From Cladorrhinum sp. PSN259 (Eukaryota > Ascomycota > Sordariomycetes > Sordariales > Podosporaceae): a stretch of 64,000 nt of DNA. The DNA lies in the NCBI GenBank assembly GCA_033725935.1, contig MU867115.1, forward strand, positions 186,001 through 250,000, written 5' to 3'. Of the stretch, positions 43,560 to 55,400 are shown piece by piece. The notes beneath the pieces were generated by a model. It made no database searches. It saw only the letters and a list, made by a program, of their open reading frames with translations, and had not been told where the DNA came from. The first letter of the stretch is position 1. Every line of letters starts with the position of its first letter. The position numbers and the translations under genes were made by a program.

Positions 43560-44776
43560 CTTCATGAACCAACAATCCTTTTTTGGCATATTTTTTGAAT
43601 ACAAATTTCCCGATCAATTCATCTTAAAAAATGTATTGACCACAATGCCACAACATTACTAGGGGCTCAACATCCGCGTTTTTGTGGTGGCTCAGCTTTC
43701 GGCTTTTTTCACATTGTGGATTGCTTAGCAACCTCACTCGAATTTGGGGAGCCCACAACAAATGTCTGAACTAGGTCCAAATATTGCAGAGACTGGGCTG
43801 GTAGAGAGACTATGTCCTGATGATCAGACAAAAGGTGCAGAAGGGAATGAATGGGTAGCAGGCTGTTGTGAAGGAACTTGTCGGGAAGGAACTTGTCGTG
43901 AAGGAATCTACCATCAAGCGACAAAAGATGTGCAGGAGTGAAAGGACTTGGATGGTTTACACAGATAAGTTTGGGTTATGTTTCCAATGGGTCTGAATTG
44001 GCATGGCATGGAGCTTCAAGGTTTGGAGGGGAGTTTATAAATTTGGCTTCTCTTATGCGGATGCTACGATATGCTGAAAGGTATGCGGGCCCGGCCCTGG
44101 GTGCTAATTGGAGCCGGCAGCGGGGAACAGATCTACCTTTGACATTAGCTTTCTTGCGTTCTGGTACGGATTAATACTGGCAAAGAATGTTTTATTACCC
44201 GCCTTCTGAACCCCCCTGCCCCCCAAACTACCCAACATGGTGGTTGAAAGATCCTGGTAGAGTGCGACGCAACCTTGAGGGGAGTAGCAAGTTGCATCTA
44301 GCCGACTCGGAGATGCCCTTGATTGGTGCGCTTCTCCCCGAAACACTTATTATGACTGGCGGAGAAATACAGCATCCCCAGAATATGGACTACAAGATCG
44401 GATTCCATCCCATTTCCAGGTTGTTTGATCGCTTCAACAATCGAACCGGAAGAACATATTCAGTGTTGTATTGTTTGCCACGGGATAACATGGGATTGCT
44501 GCGCTTATACCAACCCTAACTCCTGGCTGAGCATGTCACATTGAAAGTCTCGATGCAGGTAAAGATGGACCTTCAACCCCGTTTGGTTTCTCCGTCTTGG
44601 CTAAAAGCCTTATTCTTTTTCGCGCGTTCAACAGCAACGGTCATAGCTTTTACTTGACTTAAAAGGATGGTCAAGCCTGTCGCATTGTCCAACCTCTCGG
44701 CTGCACGCTTGATAGTTTTCTCCAGTCAACTCGGCGTGACATGCTTCCAATGCAGGCAAGCGCAACAACTCTCAAG
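43560..44776. other. Intergenic spacer with a small tandem repeat
   Basis: No gene is supported. A 15-bp unit GAAGGAACTTGTCGG is repeated nearly three times at 43870-43912. Confidence 0.5.
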
Positions 44777-46384
44777 ATGACGCCCCTGCTCACCCTCCTG
44801 GCCGCGCTAGTCCTCCCCCTCACCTCAACAGCGGCCACCACATTCACCAACCCCGTCATCTGGCAGGACCACCCGGACGTGGACGTCTTCCGCGTCAACG
44901 ACACGTATTACTACTCTTCCTCCACCTTCGCCTACTCGCCCGGAGCCCCGGTGCTGCGCTCGTACGACCTGGCAAACTGGGAACCAGTCTCCCACAGCGT
45001 TCCGCGCCTCAACTTTGGCGCCAACTACGACCTGACAAACAACAACAGGGCCTACGTGAAGGGCATCTGGGCCTCGACGCTCCGATACTCTGCCAAGCGC
45101 GACCGGTTCTACTGGCTGGGCTGCGTTGACGGGAGGACATATGTGTGGATCCACAATGGCCTGAACAAAGAGTGGAACTGGCAGGCCAAGGGGACTGTTT
45201 CCGGGGCCGGATGCTACTACGACGTCGGCATGCTGGTTGACGACGAAACGGGGGACATTTTCACCGTGTACGGCAACAAGGAAATTCGCGTGGCGCAGCT
45301 GAGCGACGACGGGAGCGGCAATCTGAGAGAAACAAAGAACCAAGTGGTGTATAACAGCGCAAGTGACACGGTGGAGGGATCGAGGTTGTACAAGATCAAG
45401 GGCCAGTATTTTGTTTTCCTCACGAGGCCGGCGGACAGCGAGTTCGTGCTTAGGTCCACGACAAACGTCTGGGGGCCGTACACGAGACGAGCGTTTGTGG
45501 AGAGGATTTCGGGCCCGTTGACCAATGCGGGCTTCGCGCACCAGGGCGGGGTGGTCGATACGCAGGATGGACGGTGGTATTACATGGCTTTTCTGGATGC
45601 GTATCCGGGGGGTAGGATCCCCGTGCTCGCGCCGATGACTTGGACAAGTGATGGGTGGCCGCAGGTCGTTGTTGATCAGGGTACTAAGGGATGGGGAAAG
45701 CAATACCCCATCCCGGTTAATACTACCAAGACGGTGAAGGGGATGGTTGGGGGGGTTGAAGAATTTAAGGGTGGCAAGTTGGGGGAAGCGTGGGAGTGGA
45801 ATCACAATCCTGATGATACAAAGTGGGCGTTGGATCCCAGCGGCGGCGGGTTGGTGTTGAAGACGGCTACGGTGACGGGGGATTTGTTCGCTGCGAGGAA
45901 CACGCTTACGCATCGGATTGTTGGACCAAAGTCGACCGGGACGTTCAAGATTGATGTTTCCGGCATGAAGGATGGGGACAGGGCTGGAGCTGTGCTGTTT
46001 AGGGATCAAGCTGGGTATATTGGGATTCACAAAACGGGAAATACGGCATCGATTGTGGTGGTCAACAGCCTGAACTTGGCTGAGGGGACATGGTCAACTT
46101 CTTCGACCGGCAAAGTCGCTGCTACTGGGCCTTCCCTCACTGGAGGGGAGGTCTGGTTCCGGATTCAGGCCGACATCACTCCGGCTTTTGGCACCAACAC
46201 CGGGAGACAGGCTGTGTTGTCCTATAGTCTTGATGGGAAGACTTTCACCAGCCTGGGGCCGGCGCTCACGTTGAGCAACTCTTGGCGATATTTCACTGGG
46301 TACAGATATGGTGTGTTCAACTTTGCGACAAAGAGTCTCGGAGGTGAGGTGAGAGTCAAGAGTTTTTCGATGGAATTGGTGTGA
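44777..46384 (+). CDS. Secreted glycoside hydrolase family 43 protein
   Basis: Intronless; 535 residues from the ATG at 44777 (another ATG lies in frame at 44741). The chosen start gives a clean signal peptide, MTPLLTLLAALVLPLTSTAA. The GH43 five-bladed propeller begins NPVIWQDHPDVDVFRVNDTY, with the catalytic base Asp in the DHPDVD stretch; the pKa-modulating Asp is in CYYDVGMLVDD (about residue 149) and the acid Glu in DTVEGSRLYKIKG (about 199). The C-terminal 200 residues are a beta-sandwich often found attached to GH43 (GAVLFRDQAGYIGIHK, AVLSYSLDGKTF). GH43 enzymes act on arabinose or xylose side chains and related plant polysaccharides; the substrate cannot be read from sequence alone. 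It stands next to repeats and acts outside the cell. Confidence 0.88.
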   Translation: MTPLLTLLAALVLPLTSTAATTFTNPVIWQDHPDVDVFRVNDTYYYSSSTFAYSPGAPVLRSYDLANWEPVSHSVPRLNFGANYDLTNNNRAYVKGIWASTLRYSAKRDRFYWLGCVDGRTYVWIHNGLNKEWNWQAKGTVSGAGCYYDVGMLVDDETGDIFTVYGNKEIRVAQLSDDGSGNLRETKNQVVYNSASDTVEGSRLYKIKGQYFVFLTRPADSEFVLRSTTNVWGPYTRRAFVERISGPLTNAGFAHQGGVVDTQDGRWYYMAFLDAYPGGRIPVLAPMTWTSDGWPQVVVDQGTKGWGKQYPIPVNTTKTVKGMVGGVEEFKGGKLGEAWEWNHNPDDTKWALDPSGGGLVLKTATVTGDLFAARNTLTHRIVGPKSTGTFKIDVSGMKDGDRAGAVLFRDQAGYIGIHKTGNTASIVVVNSLNLAEGTWSTSSTGKVAATGPSLTGGEVWFRIQADITPAFGTNTGRQAVLSYSLDGKTFTSLGPALTLSNSWRYFTGYRYGVFNFATKSLGGEVRVKSFSMELV

Positions 46385-47137
46385 GGGTTTGGAGGTGAAG
46401 TCGAAAAGAAATATTTCACGGGAACGTTTTAGAATGTAAACAGTTGAGTCTTTGGGAAGAGACCTATCCCCTGAACTAGCGGATGATGCGAAGAGGCCAA
46501 GCTGCGGAATGCTGGCAGCGGGATCGACTCTATTAGTAGTCGGTAACGAATATGAATCTTACATTAAGTCTTAAATTTTAATTAGCAGGTCCCGCCGCTA
46601 TAATACGGCCTGCTCCGAGTGAGGACTGCTCATAGGGCTAGCTTATTACAACCTGCACCAGAAATGGATACACACTTCAAGACAGTACGCCAAAGGTAAG
46701 ATGGCAGGATAATCGAAGGTTGTCGCATGCGTCTCAGACAAGAGGTTCACTGTCAACAACAGGTTGTAACACGTTGCTTGTGAGGAATCAGATTCCTCGG
46801 GACGGATGGTGCCTAACACTCCCCCTATTTATGTGAAGCTATCTATATATGTTCTCTAAGGTATCTTGTGTCAGATTCGACGGACTCGGCCCTTGAGTCT
46901 GTCGAGCCTATCGGTCCCATATTCGACTCGATAGACTTGAAGCTCGAGTCTGTCGAGTCTCGCCTGATTGGCTATCCTGGGACTTGTGGGTCTTTCCATC
47001 CCTGCCCCCATGATTGGCTGGGGACATTCCATGGATGAATGTCCCCGCCTTCATGTCAGCTCGTAGCACATCACCGACCGCACTTCACAAGCGTGTCCTG
47101 TTCGTCACATCAACATTGAGCAATATACGATCAAGAT
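46385..47137. other. Spacer holding an LTR-like repeat copy upstream of the NYN gene
   Basis: Apart from the repeat at about 46643-47030, no gene is visible. The rest is the GH43 3' flank and about 100 bases of leader before the NYN start. Confidence 0.5.
46643..47030 (+). mobile_element. LTR-like repeat, copy 1 (3' end missing or diverged)
   Basis: It shares blocks in the same order with the copies at 56890, 60911, 61914 and 63173: TTACAACCTGCACC, CAGTACGCC, AATCGAAGGTTGT, the dyad around TTGCTTGTGAGGAA, CTAACACTCCCCCTA, AAGCTATCTATATATG, and CCTGGGACTTGTGGGTC. Between the last two blocks it carries a private segment with GAGTCTGTCGAG twice. The usual end (GGCGTAACA) is not found. Confidence 0.65.
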
Positions 47138-47905
47138 ATGGCTGCCGAGAAAACTATCAAGCTCGCCGTTCTCATCGACGCGGACAATGCGCAACCCAGC
47201 ATGAGCGGGCTCCTCCTCGCAGAGGTTGCCAAGTATGGCACCGCCTGTGTGAAACGAGCTTATGGCGACTGGACCGGCCCCGGTCTAACGGGGTGGAAGG
47301 GCCAGCTCCTCAAACAGGGAATTCAACCGGTTCAGCAGTTCGCATATACACATGGCAAGAACGCAACAGACATGGCCATGATCATCGACGCGATGGATCT
47401 GCTGTACTCCAACAAGTACGATGGATTCTGTCTCATCTCAAGCGACAGCGACTTCACCCGGCTCGCGGTTCGGATCCGTGAGGCCGGACTCCCCGTGCAT
47501 GGGTTTGGTAACCGCACGACGCCCGCGCCCTTTGTGGTTTCCTGCAACAGGTTCGTCTACGTCGAGAACCTAGCGATTAACGAGGAACATGGAACAGAGG
47601 CCTCGCCCCAGAAGCAATACGCAGCCGCCTTGACGGATGTCACACTAACGAACCAATTAGAAACTGCCATAGAAGCGGCCTCAGAGGACGACGGGTGGGC
47701 CATGCTGGCGGATGTCGGCAGTCTTATCATGAAGCGGCACCCAGACTTTGACCCTCGCAGTTACGGACACAGCAAGCTGAGTAGCTTAGTCGCGGCCATA
47801 TCAATTTTCGAGGTCACCCGCCGCAGTCCCGGAAAGAGCAAGGCAGATGTTGTTTATGTGCGGTCCAAACTCAGGGCACACGAGCACTCTTCTAAAGAAC
47901 ATTGA
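47138..47905 (+). CDS. NYN (PIN-like) ribonuclease with OST-HTH/LOTUS domain, bacterial-like
   Basis: Intronless; 255 residues. The NYN domain (about 8-150) has the acidic residues expected of a PIN-like nuclease: LAVLIDADNAQP (Asp at about 14 and 16), TDMAMIIDAMDLLYS, and FCLISSDSDFTRLAVRIREAG. The C-terminal domain (about 165-245) reads WAMLADVGSLIMKRHPDFDP, then SYGHSKLSSLV, the OST-HTH/LOTUS pattern that binds RNA. The NYN plus OST-HTH order is that of the bacterial DUF88/LabA-like proteins. Lack of introns, bacterial architecture and flanking repeats make horizontal transfer plausible but unproven. The start at 47138 lies about 100 bases after the recognisable end of an LTR-like repeat, which may supply the promoter. 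Confidence 0.85.
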   Translation: MAAEKTIKLAVLIDADNAQPSMSGLLLAEVAKYGTACVKRAYGDWTGPGLTGWKGQLLKQGIQPVQQFAYTHGKNATDMAMIIDAMDLLYSNKYDGFCLISSDSDFTRLAVRIREAGLPVHGFGNRTTPAPFVVSCNRFVYVENLAINEEHGTEASPQKQYAAALTDVTLTNQLETAIEAASEDDGWAMLADVGSLIMKRHPDFDPRSYGHSKLSSLVAAISIFEVTRRSPGKSKADVVYVRSKLRAHEHSSKEH

Positions 47906-47953
47906 CCCTGGTAAAGTAAAATTACCATGCTGTGATAGGAAAGGCTATCACTG

Positions 47954-48790
47954 CTAATGAACATATTGATCTAGCCATCCATGCAGTTTGAGTGACAACA
48001 AATGACCTAGCTCTGTTGGCCGATCGGCACGCGTATCCCTCAATTCCGCGTCCAAAAGGATACCGTCAATATAATCACATGCCCCAGAGAGGTGAAGTAT
48101 GTGGCCGATGGCGCGGTTGAAGGGTGAGAAGCCGCGGGGATGGCGGTTCAAAATTTCTATCTTTGGCTAGGAAAAGCATGCGCACAACCGGAATATCTCG
48201 TAGTAGGAGTAGGATTCGGAAGGATTGGATTCGGTATGTGTTTTCTTTATTGGGAATGTACTCAAAACAAAAGGTGACCGGAAGATCTCGTAGTAGGAAT
48301 TGGCTTCGGAAAGATTGGATTCGGTATGTGTTTTTCTTTATCGGGAATAGGCTCAAAAACGGTGAAAGCTGCCAATGGAACTTGTGAGGCGTGGATAGCA
48401 AATGTCACAGTGGTGGCATTTCGTGGCCTGTCGATATCGTTACCTTTTGTGAAATGTATCACACCGTTGTCGAACATGTTGAGAATATCAAGTGCGACCT
48501 TCCTCGAAGGATGCTAAAGCAAATTCAGTTGGAATTTTAGGTACAACCAGGTAATGACGGTAAGGTTCGTAAAGGGGAATGGAGCGGAGGAACGAACCAA
48601 TTCGGCACCCCTTTCTGGTTTTGTCAGGGAATGAGAAAGATGTGAGCTACGCAAGGCGTTCGAACTGTGGCTCAGTACTAACCAGACTACCGTCATTGTC
48701 GGTTGCCTCAGCACTGATAAGCGCTGTGAAGGAGTTGTGCTGGCTACGCGCATGTTGAGGGATCTCACATTGCCATGCAGGATATAATAC
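47954..48790 (-). pseudogene. Possible relic of an ankyrin-type gene, interrupted by a tandem duplication
   Basis: Minus-strand fragments read HPSRKVALDILNMFDNG, DIDRPRNATTVTFAIHASQV and, further on, GFSPFNRAIGHILHLSG, which look like worn ankyrin-type helices. They are split between frames, with the duplicated segment at 48188-48360 between them. Weak evidence; the family call is tentative. Confidence 0.2.
48188..48360 (+). repeat. Two-copy tandem repeat, about 85-90 bp per unit
   Basis: Both units contain ATCTCGTAGTAGGA, then GGATTCGGAA or GGCTTCGGAA, then GATTGGATTCGGTATGTG, then TTTCTTTAT, then GGGAAT, then CTCAAAA. Unit 1 starts near 48188 and unit 2 near 48281. They differ by a few substitutions and small indels. 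Confidence 0.75.
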
Positions 48791-49975
48791 TTACTACAGA
48801 ACCAACTCTACGGGTATCCAGTTTGAGCGGCTGAAAAGACTGTTCCTACGTCGTGGTATCTTGCCATGACATGACATTGCATCTTTGAACAATCTCCCCC
48901 TCCAGAACAGTTCCTAGAAATTTAGTGTCAGCAAATTAGCTCCGAGATATCGGGAAGGCTATCAAGAACGCATTTTCCTGTAAGTCAGCAGTCGTATGTA
49001 AATCTAGAGCCGGAAATGGCAGCGCAAGGAATTACATCTAGAGTGTCATGTTCCTAGGAAAATGTCCTCCGATTTTGGAAGACATGCTGCCGAACACTGA
49101 GGTCAATTTTCGTCGGAAAGTGATACATATACACCACTATATATGGATAGACAGGGGTTAGGGGAGTTAAGCGCCCAGGCCCAGTACGCCTAAAATTGGT
49201 TTTCCGTTTTTAAGAGTGCTGCTTTTAAAAACAGTCAGGCGCTTAAGATCTTGGCAAAGACGTCTTATAAGTGAAGGCTATTGCAAAGTATTTTGATGCT
49301 TTTTTATAACGAATCCGCCGTTCAGTACCTCTGAAAAGGGATCCTAGTTGAAGGTGACCGCATAATACGGGACAGTCCCCCTTACGTTACTATACTAGCT
49401 AAAAGGGTCTTTGGATGTAAAAGGTTTGGATTGGTGTTACGGATGCTGTATCATCGCGTTATAATTGAAGGTTAAGGTTGCCATAGCATGTAACTATATG
49501 GTTGTCCTATACAACCTACTTATTCCTTTCCATTGGCTGCAGTCTCCCATACTTCCTTTCTTCCTCGATTAATATCTTAGTATCATTATCTATATATATT
49601 ATATTAGCTCATAGCCCAGGCTCCCGAATGCCAAAATGGTCACCAAAATCAATACCACAATCTTCTTTTCTTATTTTTATTAGCAAAACTATGTCTTTTC
49701 GATTACAATTTCCTCCATAGTATCATCCGATTCTTCCTCTTCCTCGCTACTCTCTTTATTTAAAATAGTAATAACTTCGGACTTATATTTCCTCCGCTTA
49801 AAAGCGCTAGGTTAGTTATTAGCGGCCTCCCTCTCCCTTAAGCGACCCTACGCCTTTTTGATTTCTAGAATGCTAATAAACGTGTTATTTGGGTTCTCCT
49901 TAACCTTTTTACGTTTATTATTTCGCCTAATATTTACTTAGGCCTATAAAAAACCGTAAGCTAGGATTCTAATAA

Positions 49976-50930
49976 AGCCATGTTCGCGTTTTTATATTTA
50001 ACGATTTACAAGCCCCCGAAAGCACCAGTGGTAATAGTACAGGAGGCCTGCAATAGGCTAGTCTTACGGGCACAGAGAAACCGGGCACAGAGAAACCGGG
50101 CACAGAGAAACCGGGCCAGAGCCAGAGGCCGGAGGCCTCTCCCTGGACCTGTGGCACCCACGGCAGTAGAAAGGGCTGTAAATATAATAGGGTCTTGGAA
50201 GGCCCTGAGCAATAGCAACCGCGAAGGAGAACGCTCTATGGAAGCCTTGGCAATGGCTTGGAAGGAACGGTGGAAGGCTCAGACAGAGGGCAAGCCTCAG
50301 AGGCCGTCAAGGCTAGTGGACGAAAAAGGCCTAGACCTCACAGACAAGGCCGTCTTTCGACGGCACGAAGGACTGACTAAAGCCCACAGCTCTCTCTTAA
50401 CACAGGCCCGTATAGGAGCTATAGGGCTTAAAGACTTCCTTTTTCGGGCTCGCGTACCGGGAATTACTACCCCATACTGTACTTGCGGCTCCGGCCGTGA
50501 GTCGGTAGAACACCTGGTGGTATGGTGCCCAGACCCACCGAAACCAAGGACCTGGATGGTATTAGGGATCGACTCCCGTAGAGACTTACAGTGGGCCCTG
50601 AAGGGTGGAAGCCCTAGGGCCGGAAGGCTTGCAAGGAAGGTTTTGACATGGCTGATGGATTCGGGCAGGCTTCTAGAATACAACCTGGCTAGGAAGCTGG
50701 AGCTGGAACTGGAAGCAAGCCTGGGCATAGACCCTACAATATAGGGCGGCTATGACTTAGTTGGCTTCCTTTTACAACGGTATGATATGGATACGGGCGT
50801 ACTACGGCTAATGGTAAGATTCTATAGTATAGATACGAGGTTTTTCAGCCGGCCTTTACGGTACGGTTTTCCTTGTGTAAATAGCAGTAGAGGGACCGAC
50901 TAGCCCTGCCAAGGGCATAGCGGTGTACGA
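49976..50930 (+). mobile_element. 3' end of a non-LTR (LINE-type) retrotransposon ORF2
   Basis: The reading frame from 49980 to 50744 encodes the C-terminal tail of a fungal LINE polymerase. VFRRHEGLTKAHSSLLTQAR and IGAIGLKDFLFRARVP are followed by a zinc-knuckle-like C-x-C-x8-H-x4-C motif (YCTCGSGRESVEHLVVWCPD). No reverse transcriptase core is present, so it is a 5'-truncated copy, as is usual for LINEs. A 15-bp repeat (coding RAQRN three times) lies at about 50071-50115. This part is GC-rich and shows little RIP, unlike the AT-rich sequence just upstream. Confidence 0.7.
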
Positions 50931-52441
50931 AATAATATTATTATTTATTTTACCGACTTTAATCTTAATATAATTATATCGCTTAATAAAGTTAATGTAA
51001 CAAGACTCCCCAGAGAAGGGAGTTGGCATTCGAATACAGAGGGTAGCATGCCCCTTTCTGTGAAGAAAGCTCCCCGAAAACAGCAGGGAGCGTATGAGAC
51101 AAAGGAGTCTCCAGCATAAAAGGGCTGCCTCACTGCTACTAGCATTCCCAATCTCTGATCCCTAAGGATTAGTCTTGCAACCATAGAGACTTGATTAGTT
51201 ACTTGATCTCAGGTACTTCGTATAGGTTCCCTTGTGCCCCCCAAAGCTGAAAATTCCTTGATAGGCTGATAGTTCACCGGGATATGAAGCAAAATCAATA
51301 TTATGCATGCATGACCTTCCCGCATGCAGCGATCTGCATGCACGTCAACTCCTGGCGGCCATTCAGATCGTTTTATGACTTCTATGGTTGGGTGACACTT
51401 GACAGCAGCACACCCAATTGGCTTCATCCAACAAGCCATGGGGGTTGATCATGGTCTGCGAGAGGCATATGCGTGCAGTGAAAGCTCCCATCAAGCATTT
51501 CGGGAGATATTACCCAATACGAATAGTGTTGAGCTGCAACACAACATATTTATTAGTCCATCCCTGACCTGTGAGAACACTCACAGTGTCACACTTGGCT
51601 ATATGGTGCGCATGTATCAGTTAATATCTCTCCTATTTTTTTCTGAGAGGAATTTGAACATCCCGCTCAAAGTCTTGAACTATGCACAAGGGATTCTATG
51701 CATGGCTGTAAGTTGGTAGACAATTTCAGGACGACCCACCCTTGGTTTGCACACGTTCCTCGCTTTTTTTTCCGTCCTTTGCTCTCTTGTCTTTGAAACT
51801 GTTATTTCAGGGCACCTCGTACCTTTATCCCGCATTCCTCTTTCTTCACCGAGGTGCGGACCCCCCATCGTCGACAGTTAGTTACCTAGGTAATTGTACT
51901 GCCCAAGCTACCCATACACGCACTCTGGCGAATGGGCCATCACCCAGTGGCTCACTAGGTACCACTGCTGGTCGCATCATACGACACGTGGCGAAAAGAC
52001 CGGATGCGGTTGTTGCCTTCTCTTGATGGCCAGGGCTTGCATATGTACAGTACATCTTTGCTGTTCGGTAGTAAACCGCTTTTCCGTCATTTGAACACCT
52101 GGCCCTGAGCCGTTCTCATGTATCTGCTTCAGATAAATGTGGCCAGCCCCTCCCCCCCCCATTATGGCAAATTAATGACCCACTTTCACTAACGTTATAC
52201 TATAACTTTATCCAGATCACCTGCTTCCAACATATAAGCGAGTATAAAAGGGGATGCGATTATCAAAGTGAACAAGTCAAGTAACAAACAGCTCAAGATT
52301 CGGGAGTCAATTGGAAGACTGCTGATCTCTAGATAGATTTTTCCAAGTTGTGAAACATCACACAAATTCATCCTAAATATCTCAGGGTTCCCATATTCTC
52401 CTGGCCTTGACCGCCTTTAATTCCGCACATGTCTGCCCTGC
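50931..52441. other. Intergenic region 3' of the SesB-type NLR
   Basis: No gene is recognised on either strand. Bases 50930-51000 are AT-rich. The remainder is of ordinary composition. Confidence 0.5.
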
Positions 52442-55400
52442 CTATTCACTTTGGCCTTCATAGCCGCTTTCCGAACTTTCAGTCTCTAAGTCCGGATTAA
52501 GTAAGTAAATGAGCCAATCTTCTGATGCGAGCCGGTCGGGGTGATCTTCGGCTAAGGTTTGAGCTCTAATATCGACGACCTTTTCGAGTAGTATTATAGC
52601 CTCTTTAACCTGGCCGTTGGCTTCGTAGGCCCCTGCGAGTGCGTGTTGCGATGCGAGCCGCGAGGGGTGGTCTTCGGCGAGGGTTTGAGCTTCAATATCG
52701 GCGACCTTTTCGAGTAGTATTATAGCCTCGTTAACCTGGCCGTTAGCTTTGTAGGCCCCTGCGAGTGCGTGTTGCGAAGCGAGCCGCGAGGGGTGATCTT
52801 CGGCGAGTGTTTGAGCTTCAATATCGACGACCTTTTCGAGTAGTATTATAGCCTCGTTAACCTGGCCGTTAGCTTGGTAGGCCACTGCGAGTGCGTGTTG
52901 CGAAGCGAGCCGGTCGGGGTGATCTTCGGCGAGGGTTTGAGCTTTAATATCGACGACTTTTTCGAGTAGTATTATAGCCTCNNNNNNNNNNNNNNNNNNN
53001 NNNNNNNNNNNNNNNNNNNNNNNNNNNNNNNNNNNNNNNNNNNNNNNNNNNNNNNNNNNNNNNNNNNNNNNNNNNNNNGTGTTTGAGCTTCAATATCGAC
53101 GACTTTTTCGAGTAGTATTATAGCCTCTTTAACCTGGCCGTTAGCTTTGTAGGCACTTGCGAGTGCGTGTTGCGAAGCGAGCCGGTCGGGGTGATCTTCG
53201 GCGAGGGTTTGAGCTTTAATATCGACGACTTTTTCGAGTAGTATTATAGCCTCTTTAACCTGGCCGTTGGCTTCGTAGGCCCCTGCGAGTGCGTGTTGCG
53301 AAGCGAGCCGGTCGGGGTGATCTTCGGCGAGGGTTTGAGCTTCAATATCGACGACTTTTTCGAGTAGTATTATAGCCTCTTTAACCTGGCCGTTAGCTTT
53401 GTAGGCACTTGCGAGTGCGTGTTGCGATGCGAGCCGCGAGGGGTGATCTTCGGCGAGGGTTTGAGCTTCAATATCGACGACTTTTTCGAGTAGTATTATA
53501 GCCTCGTTAACCTGGCCGTTAGCTTGGTAGGCCCCTGCGAGTGCGTGTTGCGATGAGAGCCGGTCGGGGTGGTCTTCGTCGAAATGACGATTCCTCCAGT
53601 TGTAAGCCTCCTCCAAACTCCTCGTAGCTTCCTTGATCCGTCCATCTACTTTCAAGCACCGTCCAACCCAGAACAAGAGGTCGGATTTCTCTGCTATATC
53701 AAGGTCTTTGCTATGCTGCAACAACCTGGAAGCATGCGGAAGGTACTCTCTCCACACCTCGCGATTTACGTAATCGTCATATGGGAAAACCTCTGCAAGA
53801 TGTCGAATTGCTTTTTCATCCGTCATTGCCGTCCGGGCTTCTCGCTGGATCCAGATTCGCGTTGCCAAGTGTACCAGACTATGCATGTCGAATACCTTGC
53901 TCTCCCCCCGCCTAGTCAGAAATGCGTACGCGCATAACGTCCCAATTGCATCTAGCTGCTCTATCGACTCATAGCCGGGGAGCATCGACTGCGGAATGCC
54001 CTTGGGCTCGATGCACGATATAAACGATAGAAGATCAGCGGCAGCGTTGTCGGACCTGCGGATCTGGTCGAACGATATCAGCCACGTTGTTGCCACTGCA
54101 TTCTGAGACTCTGGGTACCGAGTACGGTCCCGAAACTCTTTACTTATCAGGTGGATGGCGTTTTGCGGAGCGCTGTGGAGCCGTTCGACGTATTCAGCGA
54201 CGGGTACCTGTTTTACATTAATGTAGGCGGCTGCCTGGGCAATCGCTAGTGGATGGTAGGCAAGCTCTTTCAGCAGTGCTGCCGTCGCCGCTTCATCGCG
54301 AGTCATATTTTTCTGGACCAGCGAGTTCTCGAAAAATTGATTCGCTTCTGGCGGATCCATCTGCTCCAGATCAACCACATCGCTCCCAACAACCGACACA
54401 GCGACTTCTCGAGACCGCGTTGTGAACAAGGTGAGGCCATCGCCGCTTTCAGGAAGATACTCGCTAATACCTCCCGGCCTATCCGCAGAGCCAAAGAGAA
54501 TATCTCCATCATCGGCGTTGTCCACCACGAGAAGCCATGGCCCTGCTGTCTCGGAGCTTAGGTAACGCTTCACAGATTCTTTAAAATCCTCGTCGTTGCC
54601 GCCACTTTGGATAGAGAGCTTCTTGGCGATCGCGATAAAGGCCTGTTCAAAAGTCGCTTTGCTCAGTACTGGTACCCAGAAGACAGAAAATTCAGGCCGG
54701 TGTTTCTTGGTCCAGTATGCCAGCTTTAGGGCAACCTGGGTCTTGCCAACACCGCCCAGGCCAACAATGGCGACTTTCTGTGACTCCTTGCTCTCGAAGA
54801 GCTTGGTTTTGAGGGTATCTAGCGTCTTGTCCCGTCCGACAAAGCGCTGGTTCTCGGGAAGCGGAATATAGTGACAAGGTAGGGCGGCACGGTCTGTAGC
54901 GGGTTCAGCAGTTGCTAGCAATTATAACAGAACTCTCCTACACTAACTCGTCAATGCCCTGTCGATCTCGCCTCCTGTTTCCTCCACACCAGTTTCGACC
55001 CCCGGTTCTCTCGACGGCATTTCCCGAAGCCCGGTCCCATTTCCATCAGGTACCATGCACTTTATAAATTGCTGGAGGACACCAAGGATGACCCTGTACT
55101 GCTGGTCCGCTCTATCATGACACCTAGCCATCTGCATGTGGTTTGCATCGATACTCTCGACTGTCTCGAGGGTTCGGGGCAGATCTAGCTTCGAGGAAAA
55201 ATCGTCGACAACCTGCCGGGAATCTACGTTAGCATACACAAGGACGTTCGAGACATGCTGACAACGTACTTTATTATGCAAGCCCTTCATTCCCGCTATT
55301 CCCCGTGCTTCCTGCAACGAGTGGATTTGAATTCGAGACCGGTCCGCGATAGTCTTGAACTCTTCGTGGATATTATCCAAAACCTCGTTGCTCTCTTCCA

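Larger units (their letters stand above)
47906..49975. other. Intergenic region with gene relics and RIP-type AT-rich sequence
   Basis: 47906-48790 carries minus-strand coding relics and a tandem duplication (described separately). From about 49150 to 49975 the sequence is AT-rich with the look of RIP decay (TTATTAG, CTTAAG-rich) and leads into a non-LTR retrotransposon end. No intact gene. Confidence 0.5.

Noticed and set aside
44825..46030. 401-codon open frame on the minus strand
   Set aside because: It is antisense to the GH43 gene, whose catalytic motifs and signal peptide are clear; GC-rich codon use opens the reverse frame.
52442..53600. Array of evenly spaced repeats resembling a CRISPR or satellite
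   Set aside because: The 126-bp units are in-frame coding TPR repeats of an NLR, with no spacers.
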